Position numbers and translations under genes: made by a program. Source: Anaerocolumna sp047777345 (lineage in GTDB: Bacteria; Bacillota; Clostridia; Lachnospirales; Lachnospiraceae). From it: 64,000 nt of DNA. Positions 1 through 8,565 of this stretch are shown here, one piece after another. Positions within the stretch are counted from its first letter, which is position 1, and the number at the start of each line of letters is the position of its first letter. The notes below the pieces were generated by a model. The model saw only the letters and a program-made list of their open reading frames with translations. It was not told where the DNA came from and made no database searches. The stretch covers positions 1-64,000 of the forward strand of contig JBKEEJ010000004.1 in the NCBI GenBank assembly GCA_047777345.1, in the 5' to 3' direction.

Positions 1-5
1 GCCAT
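1..5 (-). CDS. Start of a gene running off the left edge
   Basis: On the minus strand an AAAGGAG-type ribosome binding site lies about six bases before an ATG whose first base is position 5. Only ATG plus two bases remain, so the product cannot be named. It begins 49 bases after the stop of the diguanylate cyclase gene on the same strand, with no terminator between, so the two are probably co-transcribed. Confidence 0.5.
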
Positions 6-54
6 CGTTATCTCCTTTGTAGTTTAGGCAAGATTTTTAATTTTATTTCAGCTT

Positions 55-966
55 TTAATTTACTTTGGTACTGTCAAAGATACAGCAGTTTTTACCCAAA
101 GATTTTCCAAGATATAACGCATGATCCACATTGGTGTAATTTTTTTCAGTGGAAATATTTCTGTCATACCGTATTATGCCACCTGTTATAGTGCATTGAA
201 AGACTGCATTACCGCAGGTAAAATTATATTTGCTGACTTCTGTACGAAGTTTATTTGCATAATATATGGCCTTTTCTTTTGTAGTATCAGGTAGACAAAT
301 CATAAATTCTTCTCCGCCCCAGCGGCTTAAAATATCTTCTTCCCGCAGCAGCAGCTTTAAAATATTAGAGACGGTAACCAGTACTTCGTCACCTGTACTG
401 TGGCCATACGTATCATTTATCATTTTAAAATCGTCTATATCGAATAAAATAAGGAATAAGTCATAATCAGTCTGGGAAACCAGTAGCTTTAATTTTTCCA
501 TGAAATAACGCCGGTTATATATTTTGGTCAGATAATCGGTTTCAGCCATTACTTTTAATTCTTGCATCAGATGCTGCAGTTCACGCTGATTTTTGATATT
601 TTGCATATGCACTTTAACCCGGGCTTTTAATTCTTCAGGAATAAAGGGTTTTGATACATAATCTGCAGCGCCTACTTCAAAACCCATTAGCACTGACTCG
701 GAATCGTTGTTACCGGTAATAAAAATTACAGGAATATCCTTTGTCTCATCATCCGCTTTCAGTCTGGAGCATGTTTCATAACCGTCAATACCATTCATTA
801 TAATATCAAGCAAAATAAGTGTAGGGTGTATTTTTTTGGCCAGTACGATTCCCTCTTCACCTGAGTGGGCAATATCAATCTGCAGCGAGGGAGATTCAAG
901 AATTCCTTTTATGATGCCGCAAATGATATCACTATCATCCACTACTAATATGGTGTCTTTTCCCAT
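55..966 (-). CDS. Response regulator-GGDEF diguanylate cyclase (PleD-like)
   Basis: Predicted cytoplasmic enzyme making cyclic di-GMP from two GTP under control of phosphorylation. Residues 1-125 are a CheY-like receiver with the acidic pair D11/D12, phosphoacceptor D54 in LLDIIM and K106. Residues about 140-303 are a GGDEF domain with an intact active-site loop GGEEF (217-221) and an RxxD inhibitory site (R208-D211) five residues before it, so an active, product-inhibited cyclase is expected. The start at 966 (MGKDTILVVDD) is chosen because AAGGAG precedes it; the open frame extends upstream to 1080 but without receiver homology. No sensor kinase lies beside it; the cognate kinase is probably elsewhere. 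Confidence 0.9.
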   Translation of the reverse strand: MGKDTILVVDDSDIICGIIKGILESPSLQIDIAHSGEEGIVLAKKIHPTLILLDIIMNGIDGYETCSRLKADDETKDIPVIFITGNNDSESVLMGFEVGAADYVSKPFIPEELKARVKVHMQNIKNQRELQHLMQELKVMAETDYLTKIYNRRYFMEKLKLLVSQTDYDLFLILFDIDDFKMINDTYGHSTGDEVLVTVSNILKLLLREEDILSRWGGEEFMICLPDTTKEKAIYYANKLRTEVSKYNFTCGNAVFQCTITGGIIRYDRNISTEKNYTNVDHALYLGKSLGKNCCIFDSTKVN

Positions 967-1122
967 GGCATTTCTCCTTGCAATAATAAAGATATCAAAA
1001 ATTTTCAGCAGTTCGTTTTCTAACTTAATAGTAAAGCATTTTTCAATAAAATTCAATATAATAAATTGTTGAAATAGCACTAATTAAAGAGAATTATCGA
1101 ATCAGTCCCAATTTAGATTCAA

Positions 1123-1142
1123 ATTTTCTTTATAAAGAAAAT
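1123..1142. promoter_or_regulatory. 20-bp perfect palindrome in divergent promoter region
   Basis: ATTTTCTTTA followed by its exact reverse complement, in the gap between the divergent diguanylate cyclase and hydrolase genes. It could be an operator for either gene. It is AT-rich and no protein can be assigned from sequence. Confidence 0.35.
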
Positions 1143-1299
1143 CTTAATAAAAAATTCAGTTTTTATATATTATATTATGATAAAATATATGAAAGAAAAT
1201 ATTCTAAATTTTAAACCGGATTTCGTGTAAATATAGAAAATGTGAAAAGAAAGGGTGCAAAGCTATATTGCAGTTTTACTGTGATATTTGAGGAAAATT

Positions 1300-2244
1300 A
1301 TGAGCGTACATATAAGTATTATTACAGCTGTTGCAGTTGTTTTAATTTTGATCGGAATAGCCTGGTTTTTGTCCAATCTGGTGTTAAAACCAAAAGTAAT
1401 TTTACCGGATAAGCTTTATCAGAGAGAAATTGAAATAGGCAGACTTTCAAAGGATGCTTATGATAGCTGGGAAAAGAAGGATTTTACAATTAAATCCAGA
1501 TATGGTTATGACCTGTCTTGTGAATTGATTAACAATGACATCAGTAAAAAGCAGTTTTCAGATCCTGAGAGCAAACGAAAGATAGCCATTATCTGCCACG
1601 GCTATACCTGCGGTAAATACAGCAGTATGGTATATGCGGCTATGTTTTTAAGAAAAGGAATTACCGTACTTGCCTATGATCATCGCAATCATGGATTAAG
1701 CGGAAAGGCTTATACTACCATGGGGTACTATGAAAAGTTTGATTTACAGACCGTGGTGGACTGGTGTTATTCCCAATTTGGTACCAATGTGGCCATTGTG
1801 ACTCACGGGGAATCCATGGGCGCCGCAACCGTTTTGGCCCATCATGCAATTGACGGAAGAATACGGGCTACCATAGCGGATTGTGCCTATTCGTCCCTGG
1901 AAGATTTACTCCGGTACCAGCTTAAGAAGTTTTTCCATTTGCCCGTATTTCCTTTTTATTACTTGGCAAAGCTTTTGGTCCGGATTCGGGCCGGTTTCTG
2001 GTTAAGCGATGTGAATCCTTTGGAAGTAATGTCTCAAAGCAATATACCTGTTTTATTTATACATGGCTTAAAAGATGATTATGTTCCATATTCCATGTCA
2101 CAGAAAATGTATGATGCAAAACCGGATAAAAAAGAACTTTACCTGGTACCGGATGCCAAGCATGCGGAATCCTGTCAGGTACATCCGGTTGAATATGAAG
2201 ATGCAGTGGACCAGTTTTTGGATAAGTATTATTTTCAGGAATAG
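1300..2244 (+). CDS. Membrane-anchored alpha/beta hydrolase
   Basis: A 314-residue serine hydrolase of the alpha/beta fold with one N-terminal hydrophobic segment (about residues 5-28) that should anchor it in the membrane. The oxyanion-region motif HGYTCG is near 100-105, the nucleophile elbow is GESMG with S172, and the acid and base are likely D260 and H288 (DAKHAES). Relatives of this size are annotated as esterases or lysophospholipase-like hydrolases; the natural substrate is unknown. The ATG at 1300 has GAGG seven bases upstream; an in-frame TTG at 1288 is less likely. It stands alone, divergent from the cyclase gene. Confidence 0.85.
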   Translation: MSVHISIITAVAVVLILIGIAWFLSNLVLKPKVILPDKLYQREIEIGRLSKDAYDSWEKKDFTIKSRYGYDLSCELINNDISKKQFSDPESKRKIAIICHGYTCGKYSSMVYAAMFLRKGITVLAYDHRNHGLSGKAYTTMGYYEKFDLQTVVDWCYSQFGTNVAIVTHGESMGAATVLAHHAIDGRIRATIADCAYSSLEDLLRYQLKKFFHLPVFPFYYLAKLLVRIRAGFWLSDVNPLEVMSQSNIPVLFIHGLKDDYVPYSMSQKMYDAKPDKKELYLVPDAKHAESCQVHPVEYEDAVDQFLDKYYFQE

Positions 2245-2310
2245 AATTTCAGGAATAAGATTTAAGAACTAGAAAACAAAAATAATAATTCAACATATAT
2301 TGTTTTTAAG

Positions 2311-2384
2311 GGCAGCAGGCATTTTTAAAGCACCGGTCTGAAACGGACCCTAAAGCCGGCGAAAGGAAATGCTTGCTGCCTTTT
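2311..2384. terminator. Long-stem hairpin between convergent genes
   Basis: Arms at 2311-2324 and 2367-2380 pair over 14 bp with one G:T, then TTTT. The loop of about 42 nt is GC-richer than its surroundings and contains a small GGTC/GACC hairpin and repeated CCGG. It lies between the ends of the hydrolase and ybjQ-like genes, so it may terminate both. The elaborate loop is unusual for a plain terminator. Confidence 0.55.
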
Positions 2385-2411
2385 ACGTCTTTTACGTAAT
2401 GGAAAACGGAT

Positions 2412-2732
2412 TTATTCGATTATTACTGCAGTACCGGATGCGGTTACCATAAGCATTCCGTTGTCAGAACCAAGTACTTCATAATCAATATCAACTCCGA
2501 CTATAGCATTGGCTCCCAGTTGTCTGGCCCGGCCTTCCATTTCTTTTATGGCATTTTCTCTGGCCTCGATTAATTCGTTTTCATAGGTTGTAGACCGTCC
2601 TCCAAAAAAATTGGATAATCCGGCTGCAAAATCCTTAATAAAATTAACACCGGATATAACTTCTCCAAATACGATACCCTTGTATTCGGTTATCCTGCTT
2701 CCTTCTACGCTTGGGGTGGTAGTAATAATCAT
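2412..2732 (-). CDS. YbjQ/UPF0145 family protein
   Basis: A 106-residue protein matching the YbjQ (UPF0145, heavy-metal-binding-domain) family over its whole length: N-terminal ITTTPSVEG, central GGRSTTYENELIEARENAIKEM, then ARQLGANAIVGVDIDYE and a C-terminal ASGTAV strand. Members form small pentameric rings; their biochemical role is not settled despite the name. AAAGGAG sits ahead of the ATG. It lies downstream of argG on the same strand but is separated from it by a terminator, so it probably has its own promoter in 2733-2900. Confidence 0.85.
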   Translation of the reverse strand: MIITTTPSVEGSRITEYKGIVFGEVISGVNFIKDFAAGLSNFFGGRSTTYENELIEARENAIKEMEGRARQLGANAIVGVDIDYEVLGSDNGMLMVTASGTAVIIE

Positions 2733-2908
2733 AAAATTCTCCTTTCCTTTGGCCTTTTGGCAACTGCGAAACGAAAAGGATTCGCGGCAGCCATGTTGAA
2801 TAATTGGTTAGGTAACTTTAAATTTATAATACTTATTATATATTATTTCCTTTATAACATAATAAGAGAAAAATTAGAATTACATTAAAAGCCGGGGAAA
2901 AAGAAAAA

Positions 2909-2998
2909 AGCCTGTTCAAAATTTCAGTCAGGATAAGCAAAATTTTAGAAAAAATGCTGTAATTTATTATCCTTAAAGATGTGAAATTCAGACAGGCT
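2909..2998 (-). terminator. argG terminator with extended nested stem
   Basis: Read on the minus strand, AGCCTGT...ACAGGCT closes the structure and is followed by TTTTTTC, a good intrinsic terminator just after argG. Inside are two further matched arms, AATTTCA/TGAAATT and AGGATAA/TTATCCT, separated by short internal loops, giving about 90 nt of nearly continuous helix. Confidence 0.75.
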
Positions 2999-3013
2999 AA
3001 TCAAGAATGTTAA

Positions 3014-4237
3014 TTATTTCTTATTATTTTCGCTTTCTACAGCGGCCATTTTCATAGCCCTTACCTTTAATGAAAGACCAAAGAGGTTTATAAATCCTTC
3101 CGCATCGTGATGATTATATAAATCACCGGTTGTAAAGGAGGCAATGCTTTCATTGTATAAGGAATAAGGAGAAGTGGTTCCCTGCTTTATAATATTTCCT
3201 TTGTAAAGTTTTAACTTTACTTCTCCGGTTACATATTGCTGGGTTACTTCGATAAATGCCTGAAGGGCTTCACGAAGAGGGGTAAACCATTTGCCTTCAT
3301 AAACCAGATTGGCAAACCGGTTGGCAATTTCTTTTTTGCAGCTTAAAGTATCCCGGTCTAATATTAATTCTTCTAACTGGGTATGGGCTTCCATTAATAT
3401 GGTTCCGCCAGGAGTTTCATACACGCCTCTGGATTTCATGCCAACAACTCTGTTTTCCACAATATCAACAATACCAATGCCATGTTTTCCGCCAAGTATA
3501 TTTAATTTGGCAATAATTTCGGAGGGTTTCATTGCAGTACCATTTAAAGAGGTGGGGATACCTTTTTCAAAAGTAATGGTAATATCTTCCCCTTCCTCCG
3601 GCGCTTTTTGGGGTGGTACGCTAAGCACTAACAGATGTTCATAATCCGGTGCTTTCGCAGGGTCTTCCAGTTCCAGGCCTTCGTGGCTGATATGCCAGAG
3701 ATTTCTGTCACGGCTGTAGCTGTTGTCAGCGGAAAAAGGCAAATTGATTCCATGCTCTTTGCAGTATTGGATTTCTTCTTCTCTGGAAGATATATTCCAT
3801 ATTCTCCAGGGCGCTATGATTTTTAAATCAGGAGCCAAAGCTTTAATGCCAAGTTCAAAGCGCACCTGATCATTTCCTTTGCCGGTAGCACCATGGCAGA
3901 TAGCGGTGGCATTTTCCTTTCTTGCAATTTCAACCAGTCGTTTGGCAATCACTGGCCTTGCCATGGATGTACCAAGCAAATATTTATTTTCATATACGGC
4001 TCCGGCCTTTACACAGGGTATTACATAGTCGTCAACAAATTCGTCAACCACATCTTCTATGTATAATTTTGAAGCTCCCGATAATTTTGCTCTTTCTTCC
4101 AGTCCATCCAGTTCGTTTCCCTGTCCTACGTTAATGCAGACGCAGATAACGTCATAATCATAGTTTTCCTTAAGCCAGGGAATAATTACCGTAGTGTCAA
4201 GACCGCCGGAATAAGCTAGTATAACTTTTTCTTTCAT
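3014..4237 (-). CDS. argG: Argininosuccinate synthase
   Basis: Joins citrulline and aspartate using ATP to give argininosuccinate, the penultimate step of arginine synthesis; cytoplasmic. The 407 residues are the usual length. The N-terminal ATP-pyrophosphatase loop AYSGGLDT (8-15) is intact, and family motifs such as CHGATGKGNDQVRFE, IIAPWR and SRGVYETPGG are present. GGAGG precedes the ATG. It is transcribed away from maf and argCJBD, so the arginine genes here form two units; argF and argH are not in the window. A promoter upstream overlaps a weak ARG-box-like sequence. Confidence 0.97.
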   Translation of the reverse strand: MKEKVILAYSGGLDTTVIIPWLKENYDYDVICVCINVGQGNELDGLEERAKLSGASKLYIEDVVDEFVDDYVIPCVKAGAVYENKYLLGTSMARPVIAKRLVEIARKENATAICHGATGKGNDQVRFELGIKALAPDLKIIAPWRIWNISSREEEIQYCKEHGINLPFSADNSYSRDRNLWHISHEGLELEDPAKAPDYEHLLVLSVPPQKAPEEGEDITITFEKGIPTSLNGTAMKPSEIIAKLNILGGKHGIGIVDIVENRVVGMKSRGVYETPGGTILMEAHTQLEELILDRDTLSCKKEIANRFANLVYEGKWFTPLREALQAFIEVTQQYVTGEVKLKLYKGNIIKQGTTSPYSLYNESIASFTTGDLYNHHDAEGFINLFGLSLKVRAMKMAAVESENNKK

Positions 4238-4315
4238 AATATATCCTCCTTTTTTACAGGCAAATCTTTATTTTATTTCATATTGATTTGATCCAATGAA
4301 ATTTTGATTTATATA

Positions 4316-4344
4316 AATATACATCAAAATGTTAATTTATTCAA
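4316..4344 (-). promoter_or_regulatory. Promoter of argG
   Basis: On the minus strand TTGAAT (4339-4344) is 17 bp from TATATT (4316-4321), a good SigA-type promoter about 80 bp before the start codon. An 18-bp sequence at 4312-4329 resembles the ARG box consensus with about three mismatches and would cover the -10, so ArgR control is possible but weaker than at argC. Confidence 0.55.
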
Positions 4345-4487
4345 TAGGTAATTTCATAAATTTTTGCTTGCGAAATTTGAAACAAAATAATATATTGATT
4401 TGTAAGGAAAATATAACAAAAGAATACCCTTTATTTTTAAGGTACGGACGATTCATATTGAAAAAATTTACAGAAACGGAGAATAGT

Positions 4488-5096
4488 ATGTATAAAATTA
4501 TATTGGCATCTGGTTCACCCAGAAGAAATGAAATATTGGAACAAGTTGGTATTAAATTTTCGGTATGTGTCAGTAAGGAAGAGGAACGTATAACCAAATC
4601 CGAGCCTGAAGAAATCGTAAAGGACTTAGCCACAGTGAAAGCCAGGGCGGTAGCCCGGATAACGGATGAAAAAGCAATTATCATCGGAGCGGATACTATG
4701 GTGGCTGTTGACGGACAAGTTCTTGGAAAACCAAAAAACGAATCGGAAGCAAGAGAAATGATTTTCAGATTACAGGGAAACAGGCATCAGGTCTATACCG
4801 GTGTTTGTGCCATTATAAAAGAGGAAGGAAAGCAAAGGAAAGAAAATCTGAAAGAAATTATTTTTGCCGAAAGGTCCGATGTCTGGGTATATCCTTTAAC
4901 GGAATCGCAAATTAATGATTATATTGCCACAGGCGAACCTTTTGATAAGGCCGGCGGTTATGGCATACAGGGTAAATTTGCAATTCATATAGAAAAGATT
5001 GAGGGGGATTACTATAATATTGTGGGCTTTCCGGTTGCAAGGTTATATAGAAAGCTTCTCGAAGAGGGAGTTGATCTGTTAATGTGCCAGGATTAG
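4488..5096 (+). CDS. maf: Maf-family nucleoside triphosphate pyrophosphatase
   Basis: A 202-residue Maf-like protein that hydrolyses non-canonical or pyrimidine NTPs (dTTP/UTP type in characterised relatives) to the monophosphate. Visible are the N-terminal LASGSPRR motif (7-13), the conserved acidic IIGADTMV, the GKP loop and the YEIQG-like YGIQGKFA segment. The ATG at 4488 has GGAG six bases upstream and starts at the conserved MYKIILASGSPRR; the open frame continues upstream to 4329 but encodes nothing family-like. It lies between argG and argC with no obvious functional link to arginine synthesis. Confidence 0.93.
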   Translation: MYKIILASGSPRRNEILEQVGIKFSVCVSKEEERITKSEPEEIVKDLATVKARAVARITDEKAIIIGADTMVAVDGQVLGKPKNESEAREMIFRLQGNRHQVYTGVCAIIKEEGKQRKENLKEIIFAERSDVWVYPLTESQINDYIATGEPFDKAGGYGIQGKFAIHIEKIEGDYYNIVGFPVARLYRKLLEEGVDLLMCQD

Positions 5097-5227
5097 GGAA
5101 AAGGGCATGTTAGAAAGGAAATGTATTTATTTTCATTAAATTTTATTGATGTAAAGCAAGAATAAGTTGCCTGTCTTGTATTTTTATGTATTGATTTGAA
5201 TATAAATAAAAAAAATTACAAAGAACT

Positions 5228-5265
5228 ATTGCATAAAAATCAATATAGATGTATAATTATGAAAA
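5228..5265 (+). promoter_or_regulatory. Tandem ARG-box-like operators over the argC promoter
   Basis: Two 18-bp sequences, ATTGCATAAAAATCAATA (5228-5245) and GATGTATAATTATGAAAA (5248-5265), each match the ArgR/AhrC consensus TNTGNATWWWWATNCANA at all but two specified positions. They are 2 bp apart, as in known paired ARG boxes. A TATAAT (5252-5257) lies inside the second box and TTGCAT (5230-5235) inside the first, 16 bp apart, so bound repressor would block RNA polymerase. Confidence 0.75.
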
Positions 5266-5291
5266 CAAAAATACAGGACGGAGGCAGGCAT

Positions 5292-6332
5292 ATGATTAAA
5301 GTTGGTATTATCGGCTCTACCGGTTATGCCGGGCAGGAACTGGTAAGGCTATTGTTGCAGCATAAAGATGCAGAAATTGTATGGTATGGTTCCAAAAGTT
5401 ATATAGATAAAAAATATTACGAAGTTTATCAAAACATGTTTCAATTGGTAGATGACACCTGTTTGGACGACAATATGGATGAATTGGCCGATAAGGCAGA
5501 TGTTATTTTTACCGCCACTCCCCAGGGATTATGCGCTTCTTTGGTGAATAAAAAGATTTTATCCAAGGTTAAGATTATAGACTTAAGTGCGGACTTTAGA
5601 ATAAAAGATGTAAAGGTCTATGAGGAGTGGTACGGTATAAAGCATGGGAGCCCGGAATTTATTCCAAAAGCAGTGTACGGACTGTGCGAAATTAACAGAC
5701 AGCAGATAAAAACTGCCAGTTTGGTGGCCAATCCGGGATGTTATCCTACCTGTTCTATCTTATCTTTGTATCCTCTGCTGAAAGAACATATCATTAATCC
5801 GGATTCTCTGATTATTGACGCTAAATCTGGTACTTCCGGAGCAGGTCGTTCGGCAAAAGTTTCAAATCTTTTTTGTGAAGTAAATGAAAATATAAAGGCA
5901 TATGGGGTAACAAATCACAGACATACTCCTGAGATTGAAGAGCAGTTATCTTATGCAGCCGGTAAATCCCTTCATTTATCGTTTACCCCTCACTTGGTTC
6001 CCATGAATCGGGGAATTTTCATAACCGCTTATGCCAGTCTGAATAGGCCCGTTACATATGAACAGGTAAAAGCGGTTTATGATCAGTATTATAAAAAGGA
6101 GTATTTTGTAAGAGTACTGGAAAAAGGCATTTGTCCGGAAACCAGATGGGTGGAAGGAAGCAATTTTGTGGATATTAATTTTGCCATAGATTCCAGAACC
6201 AACCGGATTATTATAATGGGAGCAATGGATAACCTGGTAAAAGGTGCGGCCGGTCAGGCAATACAAAATATGAACCTGATGTTTGGTTTGGAAGAAACCA
6301 TGGGACTAAAGGCTGTTCCCTTATTCCCTTAA
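5292..6332 (+). CDS. argC: N-acetyl-gamma-glutamyl-phosphate reductase
   Basis: Reduces N-acetylglutamyl phosphate to the semialdehyde with NADPH, third step of the acetylated ornithine pathway. The 346 residues start with the dinucleotide-binding GIIGSTGYAGQEL (5-17), and the catalytic cysteine is C150 in ANPGCYPTC; the C-terminal HRHTPEIEEQL and GAAGQAIQN motifs are present. The start at 5292 is set by GGAGG seven bases upstream; an in-frame extension to 5196 would cover the operators and is rejected. First gene of argCJBD. Confidence 0.97.
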   Translation: MIKVGIIGSTGYAGQELVRLLLQHKDAEIVWYGSKSYIDKKYYEVYQNMFQLVDDTCLDDNMDELADKADVIFTATPQGLCASLVNKKILSKVKIIDLSADFRIKDVKVYEEWYGIKHGSPEFIPKAVYGLCEINRQQIKTASLVANPGCYPTCSILSLYPLLKEHIINPDSLIIDAKSGTSGAGRSAKVSNLFCEVNENIKAYGVTNHRHTPEIEEQLSYAAGKSLHLSFTPHLVPMNRGIFITAYASLNRPVTYEQVKAVYDQYYKKEYFVRVLEKGICPETRWVEGSNFVDINFAIDSRTNRIIIMGAMDNLVKGAAGQAIQNMNLMFGLEETMGLKAVPLFP

Positions 6333-6375
6333 ACGAAACTGCTTGATAATATGAAAATCGAATAGGAGGATAACA

Positions 6376-7596
6376 ATGAAGATAATACAAGGCGGTGTGA
6401 CCGCGGCAAAAGGATATAAAGCAGCCGGTATCTATGCCGGAATTAAGAAAAAAAAGAAGGATATGGCACTGGTTTACAGTATAGTACCTGCCAGGGTGGC
6501 AGGTACATTTACTACGAATGTGGTAAAGGCGGCGCCGGTAAAATGGGATATAAAAATAATAAAGGAAAAAGAAACCGTTCAGGCAATCGTGCTAAACAGC
6601 GGGATTGCCAACGCCTGTACCGGCACATTAGGGGATGAAAATAATTATAAAATGGCAGAAGCAGTGGCGAAAAATTTGAATCTGTCCGTTGATGATGTGC
6701 TTACCGCATCCACCGGAGTAATCGGTCAGCAACTGCCCATTCACGTAATCCTGGAAGGAGCAGAGCTTCTTGCCGGTTCTTTGGATAACAGCTTAGAGGC
6801 CGGGCAATTGGCAGCCGAGGCCATTATGACAACGGATACCTATGCAAAAGAATTTGCGGTTGCCACCACAATTGGAGGAAAGGTTGTAACCATTGGAGGC
6901 ATGGCAAAAGGTTCCGGTATGATTCATCCCAATATGGCTACCATGTTAGGGGTTATTACAACGGATGCGGCCATTAGTAAGGAGTTGCTTTTGGAAGCTA
7001 TCCGTGCAGATGTAAAAGATTCCTTTAATATGATATCGGTAGACCGGGATACCTCTACCAATGATTCTCTTATCTTGTTGGCCAACGGTATGGCGGGCAA
7101 TACGGAAATAAGGGAAAAAAATCAGGATTATTTCGAGTTTTGCAAAGCCTTAAATAAAGTAACCACAGAACTTGCCAAGAAAATAGCAGGCGATGGGGAA
7201 GGGGCAACCAAATTACTGGAAAGTGTGGTAATTGGCGCGAAAAACAAGGAGGATGCCGTTTTACTAAGTAAGTCTATTGTTAGTTCTAACCTGGTAAAAA
7301 CGGCTATTTACGGCAATGATGCCAATTGGGGAAGAATTTTATGTGCCATGGGTTATTCCGGTGCAGGTTTTAATCCGGATATGGTAGATCTGTATATTGA
7401 AAGCTCTGAGGGGAAACTTAAACTGGTGGAAAACGGAATGGTTACGGATTACAGCGAAGCGGCTGCAACGAAAATTTTATCTGCCAGCAAAATCAGAACA
7501 ATTGCCGATTTAAAGCAGGGCAATGGAACCGCAACTGCCTGGGGCTGTGATCTGACTTATGATTACGTAAAAATCAACGCGGATTATCGGTCCTAG
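6376..7596 (+). CDS. argJ: Bifunctional ornithine acetyltransferase / glutamate N-acetyltransferase
   Basis: Recycles the acetyl group from N-acetylornithine to glutamate, and in bifunctional members also makes N-acetylglutamate from acetyl-CoA. The 406-residue precursor carries the self-cleavage site NMATMLG, with T189 the predicted new N-terminal nucleophile that splits it into alpha and beta chains. GTFTTN, NSGIANA, KGSGMIHPN and the C-terminal family region are intact. Because argA or another acetylglutamate synthase is not seen here, the bifunctional form is plausible, but monofunctional activity cannot be excluded from sequence. Good GGAGG site; 43 bases after argC. Confidence 0.96.
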   Translation: MKIIQGGVTAAKGYKAAGIYAGIKKKKKDMALVYSIVPARVAGTFTTNVVKAAPVKWDIKIIKEKETVQAIVLNSGIANACTGTLGDENNYKMAEAVAKNLNLSVDDVLTASTGVIGQQLPIHVILEGAELLAGSLDNSLEAGQLAAEAIMTTDTYAKEFAVATTIGGKVVTIGGMAKGSGMIHPNMATMLGVITTDAAISKELLLEAIRADVKDSFNMISVDRDTSTNDSLILLANGMAGNTEIREKNQDYFEFCKALNKVTTELAKKIAGDGEGATKLLESVVIGAKNKEDAVLLSKSIVSSNLVKTAIYGNDANWGRILCAMGYSGAGFNPDMVDLYIESSEGKLKLVENGMVTDYSEAAATKILSASKIRTIADLKQGNGTATAWGCDLTYDYVKINADYRS

Positions 7597-7600
7597 TTTA

Positions 7601-7631
7601 CCGATTAACCAATTGTTATTTTAATCGGAGG
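7601..7631 (+). promoter_or_regulatory. Hairpin overlapping the argB ribosome binding site
   Basis: CCGATTAA (7601-7608) and TTAATCGG (7621-7628) form a perfect 8-bp stem with a 12-nt loop. The last GG of the stem is the beginning of the argB GGAGG (7627-7631), so the hairpin could reduce argB translation or couple it to ribosomes finishing argJ. Confidence 0.45.
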
Positions 7632-7641
7632 AAAATACATA

Positions 7642-8553
7642 ATGGAACAGATGGATCAAATATTAATTAAGGCACAGACTCTTATAGAAGCCCTGCCCTA
7701 CATACAAAAATTTAACAATAAAAAGGTAGTTGTAAAGTATGGCGGCAGTGCCATGCTGGATGAAAACTTACAGGTAAATGTAATTAAAGATGTGGCATTA
7801 TTAAAACTTGTGGGAATGCAGCCAATTATTGTTCATGGCGGCGGCAAGGAGATAAATAAGTGGCTTGGCTTATTAGGCCATGAATCCAAATTTGTGGAAG
7901 GACTACGGGTTACGGACGAACAGACCATGGAAGTAGCCGAAATGGTACTGGGAAAAGTAAATAAACATCTGGTTCAAATGATTGAAAAACTGGGTGTTAA
8001 GGCAGCAGGCATTAACGGCAAAGACGGCGCTACCCTAAGGGTTGAGAAAAAGCTGGTTAACGGGCAGGATATAGGATATGTGGGAAATATAACGGAAGTA
8101 AATGTGGATTTAATCAATACACTGATTGATAATGATTTTATTCCCATTATTGCACCAATCGGAATGGATGAAAATTATCATACTTATAATATTAATGCGG
8201 ATGATGTTGCCTGTGCCGTTGCCACAGCTGTGGGCGCTGAAAAGCTTGCTTTTTTAACCGATATTGAAGGGGTTTATATGGATCCCAATGATAAGAATTC
8301 GCTGATTTCGGTGCTTACTCTGAAAAAAGCTGAAGAACTGATAGATAACGGATTTATTGGCGGAGGCATGCTTCCGAAATTAAAGAACTGCATTGATGCG
8401 GTAAGAAACGGAGTATCAAGAGTCCATATACTGGACGGAAGGATGGAACATTGCCTGCTTCTTGAATTTTTTACCAACAAAGGGATTGGCACAGCCATAT
8501 TAAATGATGAAAGCATTTTATTTGAGCATGAGAAGTTGCAGGCCGGTAAGTAA
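7642..8553 (+). CDS. argB: Acetylglutamate kinase
   Basis: Phosphorylates N-acetylglutamate at the gamma carboxylate; amino-acid-kinase fold, cytoplasmic. The 303 residues contain VVKYGGSAM (glycine loop at 34-36), IIVHGGGKEIN, the AGINGKDG substrate region and NINADDVACAVA nucleotide-binding segment. An N-terminal helix (about residues 4-22, ILIKAQTLIEALPYI) is the type seen in hexameric, arginine-inhibited enzymes, so feedback inhibition is likely. GGAGG lies ten bases before the first ATG; the ATG three codons later is an alternative. It sits between argJ and argD. Confidence 0.97.
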   Translation: MEQMDQILIKAQTLIEALPYIQKFNNKKVVVKYGGSAMLDENLQVNVIKDVALLKLVGMQPIIVHGGGKEINKWLGLLGHESKFVEGLRVTDEQTMEVAEMVLGKVNKHLVQMIEKLGVKAAGINGKDGATLRVEKKLVNGQDIGYVGNITEVNVDLINTLIDNDFIPIIAPIGMDENYHTYNINADDVACAVATAVGAEKLAFLTDIEGVYMDPNDKNSLISVLTLKKAEELIDNGFIGGGMLPKLKNCIDAVRNGVSRVHILDGRMEHCLLLEFFTNKGIGTAILNDESILFEHEKLQAGK

Positions 8554-8565
8554 GGAGGGAGTTAA

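Noticed and set aside
966..1080. 38-codon N-terminal extension of the diguanylate cyclase
   Set aside because: AAGGAG before the ATG at 966 and the receiver domain beginning there show the real start.
2311..2384. Cyclic-di-GMP riboswitch in the structured convergent hairpin
   Set aside because: Looked possible because of GGACCCTAAAGCC-like sequence near a diguanylate cyclase gene, but the tetraloop-receptor layout is missing and it is not upstream of any gene.
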